Notes: generated from the sequence alone by a model not told the origin. A stretch of DNA of 64,000 nt from Virgibacillus sp. SK37 (GCF_000725285.1 NZ_CP007161.1:3200213-3264212); one strand, 5' to 3'; shown: positions 35,017 to 45,121, counted from the stretch's first letter. Numbers and translations: made by a program.

Positions 35017-38000
35017 TTAGTCTCTTGCAAACTTTCTTTTGTATATCCACAATGCAAACCCAGCTAGTAGGAAGCCTGCACCTATCATGAAGATATTGAA
35101 AATATTCGTAGCTGTGTTTGGCAGTTCATTTCCTGAATTATTTGTCCCTCCCGAGATAGTCGGTTGTACTGGATTATTGGTATCCTCTGGATCGTTTGGT
35201 GTAATAGGATCATTTGGTTTCCATGTATTAATAATGGTAAACCCATTTACTTCGGTATCATATCCATCCACCGGTTTTTCACCTACCGTGTACACGATTG
35301 CTTTACCTTCATCGTCAAATTGCTGTAGGCTGGCAAAAGTATACTTCCAATCCATTTCCTTTGTAACCTTCTGGCGCTTCAGTTCCTTATCATTAGCATA
35401 TAAGATAACTGTGATTGCCTCCGGTCGCTCTGCAGGACGATCATTCTTCCAGATTTTTTCTCCTTCTACCACTGTCACATTTGCACGAAGATTTGTAATA
35501 TCGAAACCGTTAATGATCGTTTTATAGCCATCAACCGCTTTTTCATTAATGGAGTAATTAATTTCCTTACCTGCTTTATCGTACTTCGGTAAGTCTTTAA
35601 ATGTGTAACTCCAATCATTGTCAGCAGTCACTTCTTGTGACTGAACAATTTCTTCTCCATTTTTCACTTGAACCGTAATTATATCCGGACGATCTGCTGA
35701 TTCATCATCTAACCACGTTTTCATTCCGGACACTTCTGTCGTTTGCTGTGTATTGGTTACATCATGGCCGCTCACTGTTGAAGTATATCCAGTAACAGCG
35801 TCTTCTTTGATGGTGTACGTAATTAAGTTACCTTCTTTATCGTACTTGGCCAGGTCTGTAAATGTGTACGTCCAGTCTGTATCTTTGGATACTTCGGCAG
35901 ATTGTTCTACAACACCATTTGCCAGCAAGTTCACTGTAATTGTATCTGGACGGTATCTCTCATCTACTTCCTTCCATGTCTTCTCACCAGCTACTTCGGT
36001 TGATTTTTGGGTATTCGTAATGTTGTAACCATCTACCTCTGTCTCATAGCCTGTCGGAACATTTATTTCCTCCACCGTGTAGGTGATTTTTTCGCCTGTT
36101 TTATCATACTTTGCTAAATCAGTGAAAGTATATTTCCAGTCTGTTTCTGCTGATACTTCAAGTGTTGTCTCTTTCTCACCATTTGCCAAAAGCTGAACAG
36201 TAATGGAATCAGGGCGGTATCTTTCATCAACTTCTACCCATGTCTTCTCACCAGTTACTTCGGTCGTTTTTTGTGTGTTTGTGATGTTAAAACCATCTAC
36301 TGTTGATTTATAGCCTGTTGGCACATCAAGCTCTTCCACTGTATAGGTGATTTCTTCGCCTGCTTTATCGTACTTCGCTAAATTTGTAAATGCATAGGTC
36401 CAATTTGTATTCTCAGAGACCTCAACGGTTGCTTCTTTTTCACCATTCGCTAAAAGCTGCACAGTGATGGAATCCGGACGATAACGCTCATCCACTTCTA
36501 TCCATTCTTTTGTACCAATTACCTCTGTAGATTTCTGCGTATTTGTTATCTTATAGCCATCAATATCTACATCATAGCCTGCTGGGACGTCGTTCTCTTC
36601 CACTGTATAGGTGATTTCTTTTCCTTGCTCATCATATTTCTCAAGATCACTAAATGTGTACATCCAATCCGTGTCAGCCGTGACTATTTGGGTATCAATA
36701 ACTTCGCCATTTGCTAATAGGTTTATAGTTACATGATCTGGACGATATCTTTTATCAACTTCATTCCAAATCTTTTCAGCAGTTACAGCAGTTTTTCCAA
36801 CCCGTAAGTTCGTGATGTTATTATTGGATATGGTCTTTTTATAACCTTCTACCGCTTCTTCATCCACGGTATACGCAATTTCTTTCCCTTGGTCGTCATA
36901 CTTCTCAAGATCTGTAAATGCATATTTCCAGTCTGAATTAGCATCAACAGTGATTGTTTTATCTGTTTCTTCTCCATTTGCCAGTAACTTCACTGTAATA
37001 GATTCTGGACGATCTGGTGAATTATCATCCAACCAGGTTTTTGTTCCTGTCACTTCTGTTTTGCCGACACGAAGATTAGTTATGTTAAATCCATCTATTT
37101 TTGTCTCATAGCCTTCTAGAGCCTTTTCTTTCACTGTATACGCATATTCTTGCCCATTTTCATCATATGCTTCTAAATCGTTGAACACATATGTCCAATC
37201 ATCTTCAGCCTTTAATTGTACAGTGTCGAAAAGCTCTCCATTTTGTTTCAAATAGACAATAATGGATGTCGGACGATCTTTAGAATTATCATCCAGCCAG
37301 CCTTTCGTTACTTCAATTGACTTTTTCTCCGCACGCGTATTCGTAATGTCAAAGCCACTCACTTTTGAATCATACCCTTTGACATCTTGTTCTTTAACCG
37401 AATAGTCATATAATTGACCTTGGTTATCATACTTCGGTAAGTCTTGGAAACGATATACCCATTCATCATCTGCTGTCGTTTGCGTTGTGTCTACAACAAC
37501 ATTATTACGTAAAAGATTAATGGTAATCGTTTCTGGCCTATCGGTAATTTTATCATCTTTCCACCGCTTTTTACCGGAAACTTCCGTCGTACCAACACGA
37601 GTATTGATAATATCATATCCATCAATTTTCGCCTCATATTTTTCTGGCACATTTGTTTCTTTAACGGTATACGTGTATGCTGCTCCATGCTCATCAAATT
37701 CTGCTAAATCTGTAAAGGTGTAAACCCATTTACCTTGATTGTTCGGCTTCACCGTTTTATTTTTAGAGAATGATTTATCTTCAACTCCATCAATGTTTCT
37801 CTTTAAATTTACGGTTATTTCATCCGGACGATCTGTTGGGTCTTCATCTTGCCAAATTTTTTCACCTTTGACTGAAACAGTTCCAACACGAAGGTTTTCA
37901 AGGTCAAAACCATTTACAGTTGTTTCATAGCCCTCAACCGGAACCTCTTCAATGGTATACGCAATTTCTTCCCCATTTGCATCATATTTATCAAGATCTT

Positions 38001-41000
38001 TGAAAGAATACTTCCAATCGTTAGCTGCCTTCGCTTCTGTTGTAGCTACTTTTTCTCCGTTTGCGAACAATTTAACTGTGATTGCATCCGGACGATCAGC
38101 CGACTCATCATCAAGCCATGTCTTTGTTCCTGACACACTTGTTGTCTCTGTGTTTGTTACAATAAATCCATTTACTCGATCACCTGTTACAGCAGAATTA
38201 TAGCCATCTACTTTGAGTTCTTCTACCTGGTAATCAATGACTTCCCCTGCTTCGTCATAGACGCTTAGATCTTTGAACGTTGCTTTCCAATCATTTCCTT
38301 CATTTAACTTCACTGTTTGATCTGTTGGTAGAAGCTTTACAGTAACAGATTCAGTATCTCCTGAAGAATTGTTCCATTTCTTCTCTACGGTTATATTAGT
38401 GATTTTTTCGTTTGTCATCACTTTTTCAATAACTTGGTTATCCTCAGAAATTTCAATATCAATCGGTGTTTCATCCAGTCTATATCCAGCTGGAGCTTTT
38501 GTTTCAATTAATTGATACTTACCAAGGAAAAGGTCATTAATCTGTAGTTCTCCTTGATTATTTGTGGTTAGGTTCTCTTCAACCAACTCTCCATTTGCAT
38601 TCAGCAATTTGAATGTAGCATTTTTTAATGTTGCATCTGTTACATCATTTTTTTTCACTAGTTTAATAGAACCTTTATAACGCTCATTTTTCATTGTAAA
38701 CTGCTGATCTTTTGTACTATTAACATTAACTGTGAATTTAATTGGTGTACCGTTTGTACGGTAGCCATCTAACCCTTTTGTTTCAACAAACTGATAATTT
38801 CCAGCTTCAAGTGTATTTGATGTGCTAATCTTTCCGTTATCGTTTGTCGTTAGGGTAGCGATTGTTTTGTAATCACCTCTATCATCCTGCTTTTGCAGTA
38901 CGAATTCCACACCTTCCAGGGCTGCTCCTGAATCCAAATCTTTTTTCGTTAAAATGACAGCACCACGTGGTTGATTATCAATAGATACTTTTACAGGTTC
39001 TGGCTCTTTATCTCCAATTACCACTTTATGTTCTGTTGAATCGAGTACAAATCCTTTAGGTGCTTTTGTTTCCTGAACATAATACGTGCCAGCTTCTTTT
39101 AAATCTTCGAATAAAATTTTACCATCTTGATCAGTTGTAGCTTTTGTAAGTTCTTTTTTGTCTCCGTCGTATAAGGTAAACTCTGTGTCCTGCAATGCTT
39201 TGCCTTTATTGTCTGTTTTCAATAGTTCAATTGCATAAACTGGTACAAAATTTTCAACTCTGTAAGTTGTTTTCGTTTGTTCATTATTCTGTTCGTATTT
39301 TTCATCGATTACAATTGTTTGTCTTTCGTTTTTGGTTACATATCCATCTGGAACCACACGTTCATGCAGTTCATATTCTCCGAAGAGTAAGCGACCAAAA
39401 TCAATTTGACCATTTTCGTCTGTAGTGCCTGTTTTCAATACGTTCCCAGTATCAGCATCAATTAAGTCGAACTCAGCACCTTCTAGACTTGTCTCTTCTT
39501 TCCCATAAGTGGTATCAACTTTATCAATGACAAAATAGCCTGCTTCACCTGAGCCGCCGCCTGATGCTAATTGCTTAATTGTTACTTTACCGCCACCATC
39601 CGTTTGGCCGCCTTCAACGATGTTGTCTCCTGTGACACTATATTGATTTGTTACTTCACCATTATGTTTTTCAAAGAATAATGTGGAATACTCTACAATA
39701 AAAGCACGCTCCACCTCATTCTTCCATGTAATCGTAAAATCAAGTTCGCCTGGAGTGTGTGTTAATTCGTATTGCTCTGTGGAGAGTTCCTCTCCTTTGC
39801 TTGCTTTACCATCTTTATCAACGGATGCCTCATATACTTTAATCGTGTCTGTTAAGTATTCCTGGTTAGCAGAAATGGTATCTACCAGCTTTAGATTATT
39901 AATCTTTTGCTGTCCAAGATTAACGTTTACAGACCAATGTACTTGCTTTCCATCCTGTCCACCGGATTTTTCCCCGTACGTATCCGATTTAGCAATGCTC
40001 ACTTTCGCGTCTAAATCAGATAGTTTGTTGTTTTCTCCATCCAATACTTCAGCTTTGTTAACATATTCCTTTTGAATATCGCTTAATCCAGCAAGTGATG
40101 TTTTATATTCGATTTTGTGTGCTTTATTTGTTTCGCCAATTGTGACTTGGAATGTATTATTTTCTATGTCAACACTTATACTGTCAGTAAGTTGATCGCC
40201 TTCTGTTATATTCCCTTTTTTATCGATTGCTAATTCTTTGACCACAACTGAATCTGCAACTATCTTCTGGTTCCCTTGAGGTGCATCTTTAACAATTAAA
40301 TTTTCAATTGTATTTTCACGGTAATTCGTGTAAATGGTCCAGGTAATTTCTTTTGTCTCTGGATTATATGAACCGTTCTTCCAATCATTATTTTTCGTAT
40401 TGTCGTTTAGCTCTGTTCCTGCGGTAACCTCTTTCGTTATCGAATCACTACCGCCTTCAGGTGTCCAAGTAATTGCTGCGGTATTTGTTGGCTTTTGCTC
40501 TGGCACCTCATCAGCAACATAGCTCGTTTCATACGTAATAACGATCTTTTTGTCTGTGGTAAAATCATTCGGAAACTGAATAGTGAATGGATTATCTCCT
40601 AAAAGGGTATAATCACCCTCATAAACTTTCCCATCAACGGTAACCTTAAGACTATCCTCTTTTAAAGTCAGACCCTCACCCAATGTATCCTTAATGCTAA
40701 TCTTTTCCATTGGATATTCATCATGGTTAACTTCAATCTTCCAATCGATGGTTTTATTTTTATAATCGATTGTCCCAGCTGATTTTGATCCATAATACGT
40801 ACCAACGCCTGTGGTGGATCCATCTGTTTCTGTACCAAATCCTGCTGTGTTTGCAACTTCAAAAGGATCCAATACGCGATCTTTCACTTTTGTTTGATAA
40901 GTTACTTTATATGATTTATCTGTTGTAATACCAGTCACTTCAAACTGGTCTGTTCCAGGCACGAGCTTAGCGCCCTCTGGTAAGCCAACATTGTCTGTTG

Positions 41001-42774
41001 GATGTGCCTTACCGTTTTCATCAATAGTAACTTCTGTGAACTTCAAACTGTCCTCAACTAAATCCATTTTTCCCTCTGGTGTCCAAGCATCCTTTAATGT
41101 AACATCTTCTAAATTTTTCTCATTATAATTAAATTCAATTTCCCATTCGATTATCCCTGTTTTCGGGTTATAGCTTTTAGCTGCTGTTTTCTTAATTGCT
41201 TCCCCGCGATCAATTGTGACTGTTGATTTTGCTGAAATATCTTCCAGCTCGTCATCTGAAAGAATCGCATTGTTCGTAAATTCCTTTTTCTCATCATCCG
41301 TAACGGTAGTAGCATATTCCACCCGGTATGCATCTTTGATATTGCCTAGCGGGATGGATAGCTCTCCATTCACAAACGTCTCTCCAGTTACGTCAACCTC
41401 TTCTGCATCCCCTAACACATTCCCGTATAGGTCCACTTTCAACTTCGTAACTTTTAAGCTTCCTTCCTTGTATTCGGTTCCTTCAGGAAGTATGTCTTTG
41501 ATCTTCGCGTTAGTTAAAGACGTTTTATGTTTATTAATCTTGACTTCCCAATTTATTTCATCTGCATTATAGCCTTTATTAGGTGTACCTTTTTTCTCTA
41601 TTGTTTTCTCTGTATTACCTTGAACAATTGGTATGCGGATTTCGCCTTCTTCACCAATAGGTTCAATAATAGCTTCTCCATCTTCCACGTCAACATTTTC
41701 TTCATCTAATTGCGAAATTATTTGTAGCCAGCCTTTGACATTGCTGTGGGTTTCCACATAATCCGTAAATGTCAGTTCCACTTTTTTGTCTGTAGTAATT
41801 TTATAGGAAGCAACAGTTAAACCAGAGGCGTCCTTTAATTCACCTGTCATCTCTTCCGTAATTTTAATCCCTTTTGGCAATTGAAATACTTGCTTATCAC
41901 CCGCTGTATACGTATGGCCATTTTCCAGATTCCAGTCGAGCTTTAATTGGAACTGATCTTTTGGTTCTAGCAAACTATCTTCCGTATACGGATTGCCATC
42001 CAAATCAGTTACTGCATCCAACACTAAATTAAAGCCATGAGCTTCTTTTGCTGTTGATTGAACAGAACCTTTTTCAGTTTCAGTATCTTCCTTGACTACT
42101 TTTTTTACATCTTTTTCTTCGTCTGAGGACCCGATATCAGCAGTTTCATTCGTGCTGTTAGTATTCGGCTCTTCGGTGTTCATAGCTTCATCCTGCTTAT
42201 CCGGATTCTGCTTTTCCGTTTCCTTACCCTCTTCCGTTACTTGCTCAGATGTTGTATTTTCCTTCTTTCCAGTTACTGATGAACTCGTTTCTTTTTCACC
42301 TTCTGGAGCATCCTCACTTGCGTCTTGCTCCTTCTCTTTTGTAGATTCTTTAGACTTTACAGTACTTAGTACTATTGTACCGCTCGAGTCCGGATAATCT
42401 TTCACGGCTTCAGAAAATTGAACAGTAAGGGCCCCGTCTGTTATTGCCTTATAGGTGCCGATTACGTTGCCATCTTTTCCTAACTCACCTTCCTGTGAAT
42501 CGCTCAGTTCCAAGTCAGCAGGAAGTTGAAGTGTTTCATTGCTGTCAGCTTGGATATCTTTGTCCTTTACTGACCAGCCTATGTGTATATGTACTGGCGC
42601 TCCTGCTTTTACTTCTTCGAGTGTGACTGTATTTCCCTCTTCATCTGTTAGCATGCTATCAGTAAAAATACTCTGTTGCTTTCCTTCTGCCTTCACTAAT
42701 GATGGTGCAATTCCGCTAATCATTGTTTGAAAAAGCAACACACAAATAAATAGCATACTTAATCTTCTTTGCAT
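35017..42774 (-). CDS. Giant LPxTG-type surface adhesin with Cna-B repeats
   Basis: Cell-wall-anchored protein of 2585 residues. Signal peptide to about 29; an Ig-like N-terminal domain; an acidic Ser/Thr/Glu-rich stretch (about 140-245); a second N-terminal domain; five collagen-binding-like domains (about 400-1075, each opening with a W-[EKTS]-[IV] strand such as INWEVKINKHK); four SpaA-like domains (about 1078-1455, with APKGF/APAGY turns); twelve Cna-B domains of about 88 residues (about 1455-2519); a Pro/Asn/Thr spacer; and a sorting signal from residue 2551 (LPNTA, hydrophobic segment, KRKFARD). Cna-B repeats keep the K, E and N positions (TKTW, TVEE, ITN) needed for isopeptide bonds. 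Repeats 7-10 share EVDxRYRPD and look recently expanded. No sortase gene is in view. Role inferred: attachment or stalk formation. Confidence 0.93.
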   Translation of the reverse strand: MQRRLSMLFICVLLFQTMISGIAPSLVKAEGKQQSIFTDSMLTDEEGNTVTLEEVKAGAPVHIHIGWSVKDKDIQADSNETLQLPADLELSDSQEGELGKDGNVIGTYKAITDGALTVQFSEAVKDYPDSSGTIVLSTVKSKESTKEKEQDASEDAPEGEKETSSSVTGKKENTTSEQVTEEGKETEKQNPDKQDEAMNTEEPNTNSTNETADIGSSDEEKDVKKVVKEDTETEKGSVQSTAKEAHGFNLVLDAVTDLDGNPYTEDSLLEPKDQFQLKLDWNLENGHTYTAGDKQVFQLPKGIKITEEMTGELKDASGLTVASYKITTDKKVELTFTDYVETHSNVKGWLQIISQLDEENVDVEDGEAIIEPIGEEGEIRIPIVQGNTEKTIEKKGTPNKGYNADEINWEVKINKHKTSLTNAKIKDILPEGTEYKEGSLKVTKLKVDLYGNVLGDAEEVDVTGETFVNGELSIPLGNIKDAYRVEYATTVTDDEKKEFTNNAILSDDELEDISAKSTVTIDRGEAIKKTAAKSYNPKTGIIEWEIEFNYNEKNLEDVTLKDAWTPEGKMDLVEDSLKFTEVTIDENGKAHPTDNVGLPEGAKLVPGTDQFEVTGITTDKSYKVTYQTKVKDRVLDPFEVANTAGFGTETDGSTTGVGTYYGSKSAGTIDYKNKTIDWKIEVNHDEYPMEKISIKDTLGEGLTLKEDSLKVTVDGKVYEGDYTLLGDNPFTIQFPNDFTTDKKIVITYETSYVADEVPEQKPTNTAAITWTPEGGSDSITKEVTAGTELNDNTKNNDWKNGSYNPETKEITWTIYTNYRENTIENLIVKDAPQGNQKIVADSVVVKELAIDKKGNITEGDQLTDSISVDIENNTFQVTIGETNKAHKIEYKTSLAGLSDIQKEYVNKAEVLDGENNKLSDLDAKVSIAKSDTYGEKSGGQDGKQVHWSVNVNLGQQKINNLKLVDTISANQEYLTDTIKVYEASVDKDGKASKGEELSTEQYELTHTPGELDFTITWKNEVERAFIVEYSTLFFEKHNGEVTNQYSVTGDNIVEGGQTDGGGKVTIKQLASGGGSGEAGYFVIDKVDTTYGKEETSLEGAEFDLIDADTGNVLKTGTTDENGQIDFGRLLFGEYELHERVVPDGYVTKNERQTIVIDEKYEQNNEQTKTTYRVENFVPVYAIELLKTDNKGKALQDTEFTLYDGDKKELTKATTDQDGKILFEDLKEAGTYYVQETKAPKGFVLDSTEHKVVIGDKEPEPVKVSIDNQPRGAVILTKKDLDSGAALEGVEFVLQKQDDRGDYKTIATLTTNDNGKISTSNTLEAGNYQFVETKGLDGYRTNGTPIKFTVNVNSTKDQQFTMKNERYKGSIKLVKKNDVTDATLKNATFKLLNANGELVEENLTTNNQGELQINDLFLGKYQLIETKAPAGYRLDETPIDIEISEDNQVIEKVMTNEKITNITVEKKWNNSSGDTESVTVKLLPTDQTVKLNEGNDWKATFKDLSVYDEAGEVIDYQVEELKVDGYNSAVTGDRVNGFIVTNTETTSVSGTKTWLDDESADRPDAITVKLFANGEKVATTEAKAANDWKYSFKDLDKYDANGEEIAYTIEEVPVEGYETTVNGFDLENLRVGTVSVKGEKIWQDEDPTDRPDEITVNLKRNIDGVEDKSFSKNKTVKPNNQGKWVYTFTDLAEFDEHGAAYTYTVKETNVPEKYEAKIDGYDIINTRVGTTEVSGKKRWKDDKITDRPETITINLLRNNVVVDTTQTTADDEWVYRFQDLPKYDNQGQLYDYSVKEQDVKGYDSKVSGFDITNTRAEKKSIEVTKGWLDDNSKDRPTSIIVYLKQNGELFDTVQLKAEDDWTYVFNDLEAYDENGQEYAYTVKEKALEGYETKIDGFNITNLRVGKTEVTGTKTWLDDNSPDRPESITVKLLANGEETDKTITVDANSDWKYAFTDLEKYDDQGKEIAYTVDEEAVEGYKKTISNNNITNLRVGKTAVTAEKIWNEVDKRYRPDHVTINLLANGEVIDTQIVTADTDWMYTFSDLEKYDEQGKEITYTVEENDVPAGYDVDIDGYKITNTQKSTEVIGTKEWIEVDERYRPDSITVQLLANGEKEATVEVSENTNWTYAFTNLAKYDKAGEEITYTVEELDVPTGYKSTVDGFNITNTQKTTEVTGEKTWVEVDERYRPDSITVQLLANGEKETTLEVSAETDWKYTFTDLAKYDKTGEKITYTVEEINVPTGYETEVDGYNITNTQKSTEVAGEKTWKEVDERYRPDTITVNLLANGVVEQSAEVSKDTDWTYTFTDLAKYDKEGNLITYTIKEDAVTGYTSTVSGHDVTNTQQTTEVSGMKTWLDDESADRPDIITVQVKNGEEIVQSQEVTADNDWSYTFKDLPKYDKAGKEINYSINEKAVDGYKTIINGFDITNLRANVTVVEGEKIWKNDRPAERPEAITVILYANDKELKRQKVTKEMDWKYTFASLQQFDDEGKAIVYTVGEKPVDGYDTEVNGFTIINTWKPNDPITPNDPEDTNNPVQPTISGGTNNSGNELPNTATNIFNIFMIGAGFLLAGFALWIYKRKFARD

Positions 42775-43122
42775 CGATAAGCTCCTTTCCCATCCCCTAA
42801 AAGGATATTTTGCTAATTTTGATCAATTACAAATTATAGGGAAAGGACTTATACAATTACTGAACAAATTTACTTACTTATTTCTACCTAGCATGCAAAA
42901 TTAGGTATAAATACCTAATTATCGCTACCGATATTTAAATTGCGATAAACAATTTTTTTGAGGTTATTGCAAATCATGTAATGAATGAATATACTTCACT
43001 TATAAGCACCAAATTGTTTATTGGTATAACACAACACGAATTTCTACCTCAGCTAAAACAACTACAAATCTACCATTTAATTCTAGTAAAAAATAACAAA
43101 CAGCTGAATAGGAGTGGATATT
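42775..43122. promoter_or_regulatory. Divergent control region between adhesin and SARP-type regulator
   Basis: 348 bases. It contains a 22-bp palindrome with 10-bp arms at 42899-42920 (AATTAGGTAT / ATACCTAATT, two-base loop). A related CTACCTA lies at 42884-42890, and further CTACC copies lie nearby. An inverted repeat TTATCGC / GCGATAA lies at 42919-42948 and ACCAA / TTGGT at 43008-43025. These are candidate operators for a regulator acting on both genes; no -35/-10 pair was convincing. Confidence 0.5.
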
Positions 43123-44265
43123 ATGAATATCGTTCTGATTGATGACGAACCATTAGCAATGGACCTTTTGGAGCGTCGCTTAAAAGAGCTATATGAAGAA
43201 GCGTGTGTGCATAAATTTATTCATTTCGATTACAATAAAAACTCCCATATTCTATATGAAACGGATATCATATTCTTGGATATAGAAATGCCAGGAACTA
43301 ATGGACTTGAGCTCGCAGAAAAAATTTTAGATATAAACTCAGAGTTGGCCATCGTATTCGTTACTGCTTATCAAGCTTATGCAGTACAAGCATTTGAATT
43401 AAATGCATTAGATTATCTTTTAAAACCTGTAGAAAAAGATAGACTAAAAAAGACCTTAGACCGAATTACGTCAAAAATATATGATCGTTCTGCAGCTTCA
43501 TATCCAAATAATCATGATAAGAAGCTAAGTATCTCTGTATGCGGAGAACTGTCTTTTCAATATAGTAATGAGGAAAAAGAAGTTATCTCCTGGAGAACAG
43601 CCAAAGCCCAGGAATTGTTTCTCTATTTATTACATTATTGTGGAAAATCAATACATAAGGCCGAATTGATTGAATTACTATGGCCTGATTATGAACCGGA
43701 AAAGGCGTATACCCAATTGTATACGGCAATTTACCATATTCGACGGGCCTTACGTCATTACCGTAAACATCTCAATATTAAAAATGTGCAATCAGGATAC
43801 ACATTACAAATAAAAGAAGCACAAATTGACATAAGAAGTTGGGAAAGTAAGCTTGAATCAGCCCCAAAGTTGGAGCTTAGCACCATTGAACTATATGAAG
43901 AAATCATGGAAGAATACACGGGCAGTTATTTGGAAGTAAATGACTATATATGGGCCGAGCAAGAAAGATTTCGACTAAGTCAATTATGGGCCAAAACAGC
44001 AAACCAGATCGCAGCTTGTTATAAAAAAAAGCATGATCTGGAAAAAGCAATCGAATGGTATGTGAAGATTTGTGAAAAACATCCGGAAGAGGAGCAAGCG
44101 GCTTTTCAATTAATGAAAATTTACGCTGAAGTTGATTACGGTGTGCTGGTCCATTATCAATACAAACGACTAAAAAAGGCGTTAGCTGATCTGGGTCTGG
44201 AAGTAAATAATCAGATTACATCTTGGTATGAAAATTGGGAGATAGGAAACATGCCTAAGGTTTAG
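43123..44265 (+). CDS. Response regulator with SARP-type (BTAD) DNA-binding output
   Basis: Cytoplasmic regulator of 380 residues. The receiver (1-120) has D8-D9-like acidic residues in LIDDEPLA, phosphoacceptor D53 in IFLDIEMPG and Lys in LLKPVEKD. A winged-helix part follows (KAQELFLYLLHYCGKSIHKA, then YTQLYTAIYHIRRAL), then a bacterial transcriptional activation domain with TPR-like helices (about 240-380), the organisation of SARP regulators. ATG at 43123 follows ATAGGAG by eight bases; the GTG at 43114 overlaps that site. It is divergent from the adhesin gene and is the only response regulator near the hybrid kinase, so it is the probable partner. Confidence 0.9.
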   Translation: MNIVLIDDEPLAMDLLERRLKELYEEACVHKFIHFDYNKNSHILYETDIIFLDIEMPGTNGLELAEKILDINSELAIVFVTAYQAYAVQAFELNALDYLLKPVEKDRLKKTLDRITSKIYDRSAASYPNNHDKKLSISVCGELSFQYSNEEKEVISWRTAKAQELFLYLLHYCGKSIHKAELIELLWPDYEPEKAYTQLYTAIYHIRRALRHYRKHLNIKNVQSGYTLQIKEAQIDIRSWESKLESAPKLELSTIELYEEIMEEYTGSYLEVNDYIWAEQERFRLSQLWAKTANQIAACYKKKHDLEKAIEWYVKICEKHPEEEQAAFQLMKIYAEVDYGVLVHYQYKRLKKALADLGLEVNNQITSWYENWEIGNMPKV

Positions 44266-44394
44266 CAGTAGTGGAATTAACAACCCAGATAGATATTGCC
44301 CTTCCGTTGAAAAGTTTGTATATTAAAGGTAAGCAAAAATTCGCTTATTATGTCGAATGAACTGCTATTTATTTAATTAGGAGGCGATAACAAA

Positions 44395-44838
44395 ATGAAT
44401 GATAATCTGATGTTAGAACAAATCATGACAAAAATTAACGAGATGTCTGAGCTTGTTGCTACAAAAGACGATCTAAAGAATTTTGCTACGAAAGAGGATT
44501 TAACACGTTTTGCCACAAAGGATGATCTAAAGAATTTTCCTACGAAAGATGATTTAGACAATTTTGCTACAAAACAAGATTTCCAGAGACTTGTAAATAA
44601 GATAGACATGAATACTAATAGAATTGATGAGCTAAATATAAAAATGGACAAACAATATGACCAAGTAAAGCAGAATACGCAGCTGATTGAACGAAACTTT
44701 AAACAGATCGTCAAGAACAGTGAGCAATTGGATACACTAAACAAAAATAGCACCCGTCAGGAAGACGTAATAGCGACATTGGCTTTGCGTGCAATGGAAC
44801 AGGAAAGTAAACTAAGAAGTCATATTGCACACTCTTAA
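44395..44838 (+). CDS. Small coiled-coil protein with five 9-residue repeats
   Basis: A 147-residue soluble, highly charged protein; not recognised as a characterised family. Residues 22-66 are five tandem nine-residue repeats of the form ATKDDLKNF (variants ATKEDLTRF, PTKDDLDNF, ATKQDFQRL), followed by heptad-like coiled coil to about 125. Such ATKxDL repeats are seen in many bacterial and phage hypothetical proteins. Strong ribosome binding site AGGAGGCGATAA before ATG. No signal peptide or membrane segment. It stands alone between the SARP-type regulator and the yvrJ group. Confidence 0.8.
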   Translation: MNDNLMLEQIMTKINEMSELVATKDDLKNFATKEDLTRFATKDDLKNFPTKDDLDNFATKQDFQRLVNKIDMNTNRIDELNIKMDKQYDQVKQNTQLIERNFKQIVKNSEQLDTLNKNSTRQEDVIATLALRAMEQESKLRSHIAHS

Positions 44839-44951
44839 GTTTTATCGATCCTTATACATTCCCCAAAGTTTAGCATCCACTTCAAGTATTCTCTTCAAAC
44901 AAAAAAACTGCAAACCGTTCAACCAACACGGGGATTGGTTCTTACAATAAA

Positions 44952-44976
44952 AAACTTCGGCATATGCCGAAGTTTC
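44952..44976. terminator. Terminator after yvrJ-like gene
   Basis: AAACTTCGGCAT and ATGCCGAAGTTT form a perfect 12-bp palindrome. On the minus strand it is followed by TTTTATTG, and on the plus strand by TTCTTCTTT, so it may serve both directions. Confidence 0.85.
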
Positions 44977-44980
44977 TTCT

Positions 44981-45121
44981 TTATTGGTTTCTCATATTTT
45001 CAGGTAATGCATGAATCGATTCAATTAGCAAATTGAGTTTCCCCTCGATGCGGTGTAATAGATAAAATGTTACCGCTATGGGAAAACCAACATCTGTAAT
45101 GAAAGGTATCCAGCTTTCCAT
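44981..45121 (-). CDS. YvrJ family protein
   Basis: A 46-residue protein, too short for most gene finders. It starts MESWIPFITDVGFPIAVTF and continues with LLHRIEGKLN, the YvrJ family pattern: a short amphipathic start, one membrane segment and a charged tail. Ribosome binding site AGGAGG before ATG. Function unknown. It follows the DUF1659 and DUF2922 genes on the same strand, a grouping I recall in Bacillaceae, though a repeat array and a terminator stand between. Confidence 0.85.
   Translation of the reverse strand: MESWIPFITDVGFPIAVTFYLLHRIEGKLNLLIESIHALPENMRNQ

Noticed and set aside
35039-42397. Several plus-strand frames of 60-160 codons opposite the adhesin gene
   Set aside because: They are antisense shadows of a repetitive coding sequence, with Ser-rich translations and no ribosome binding sites.
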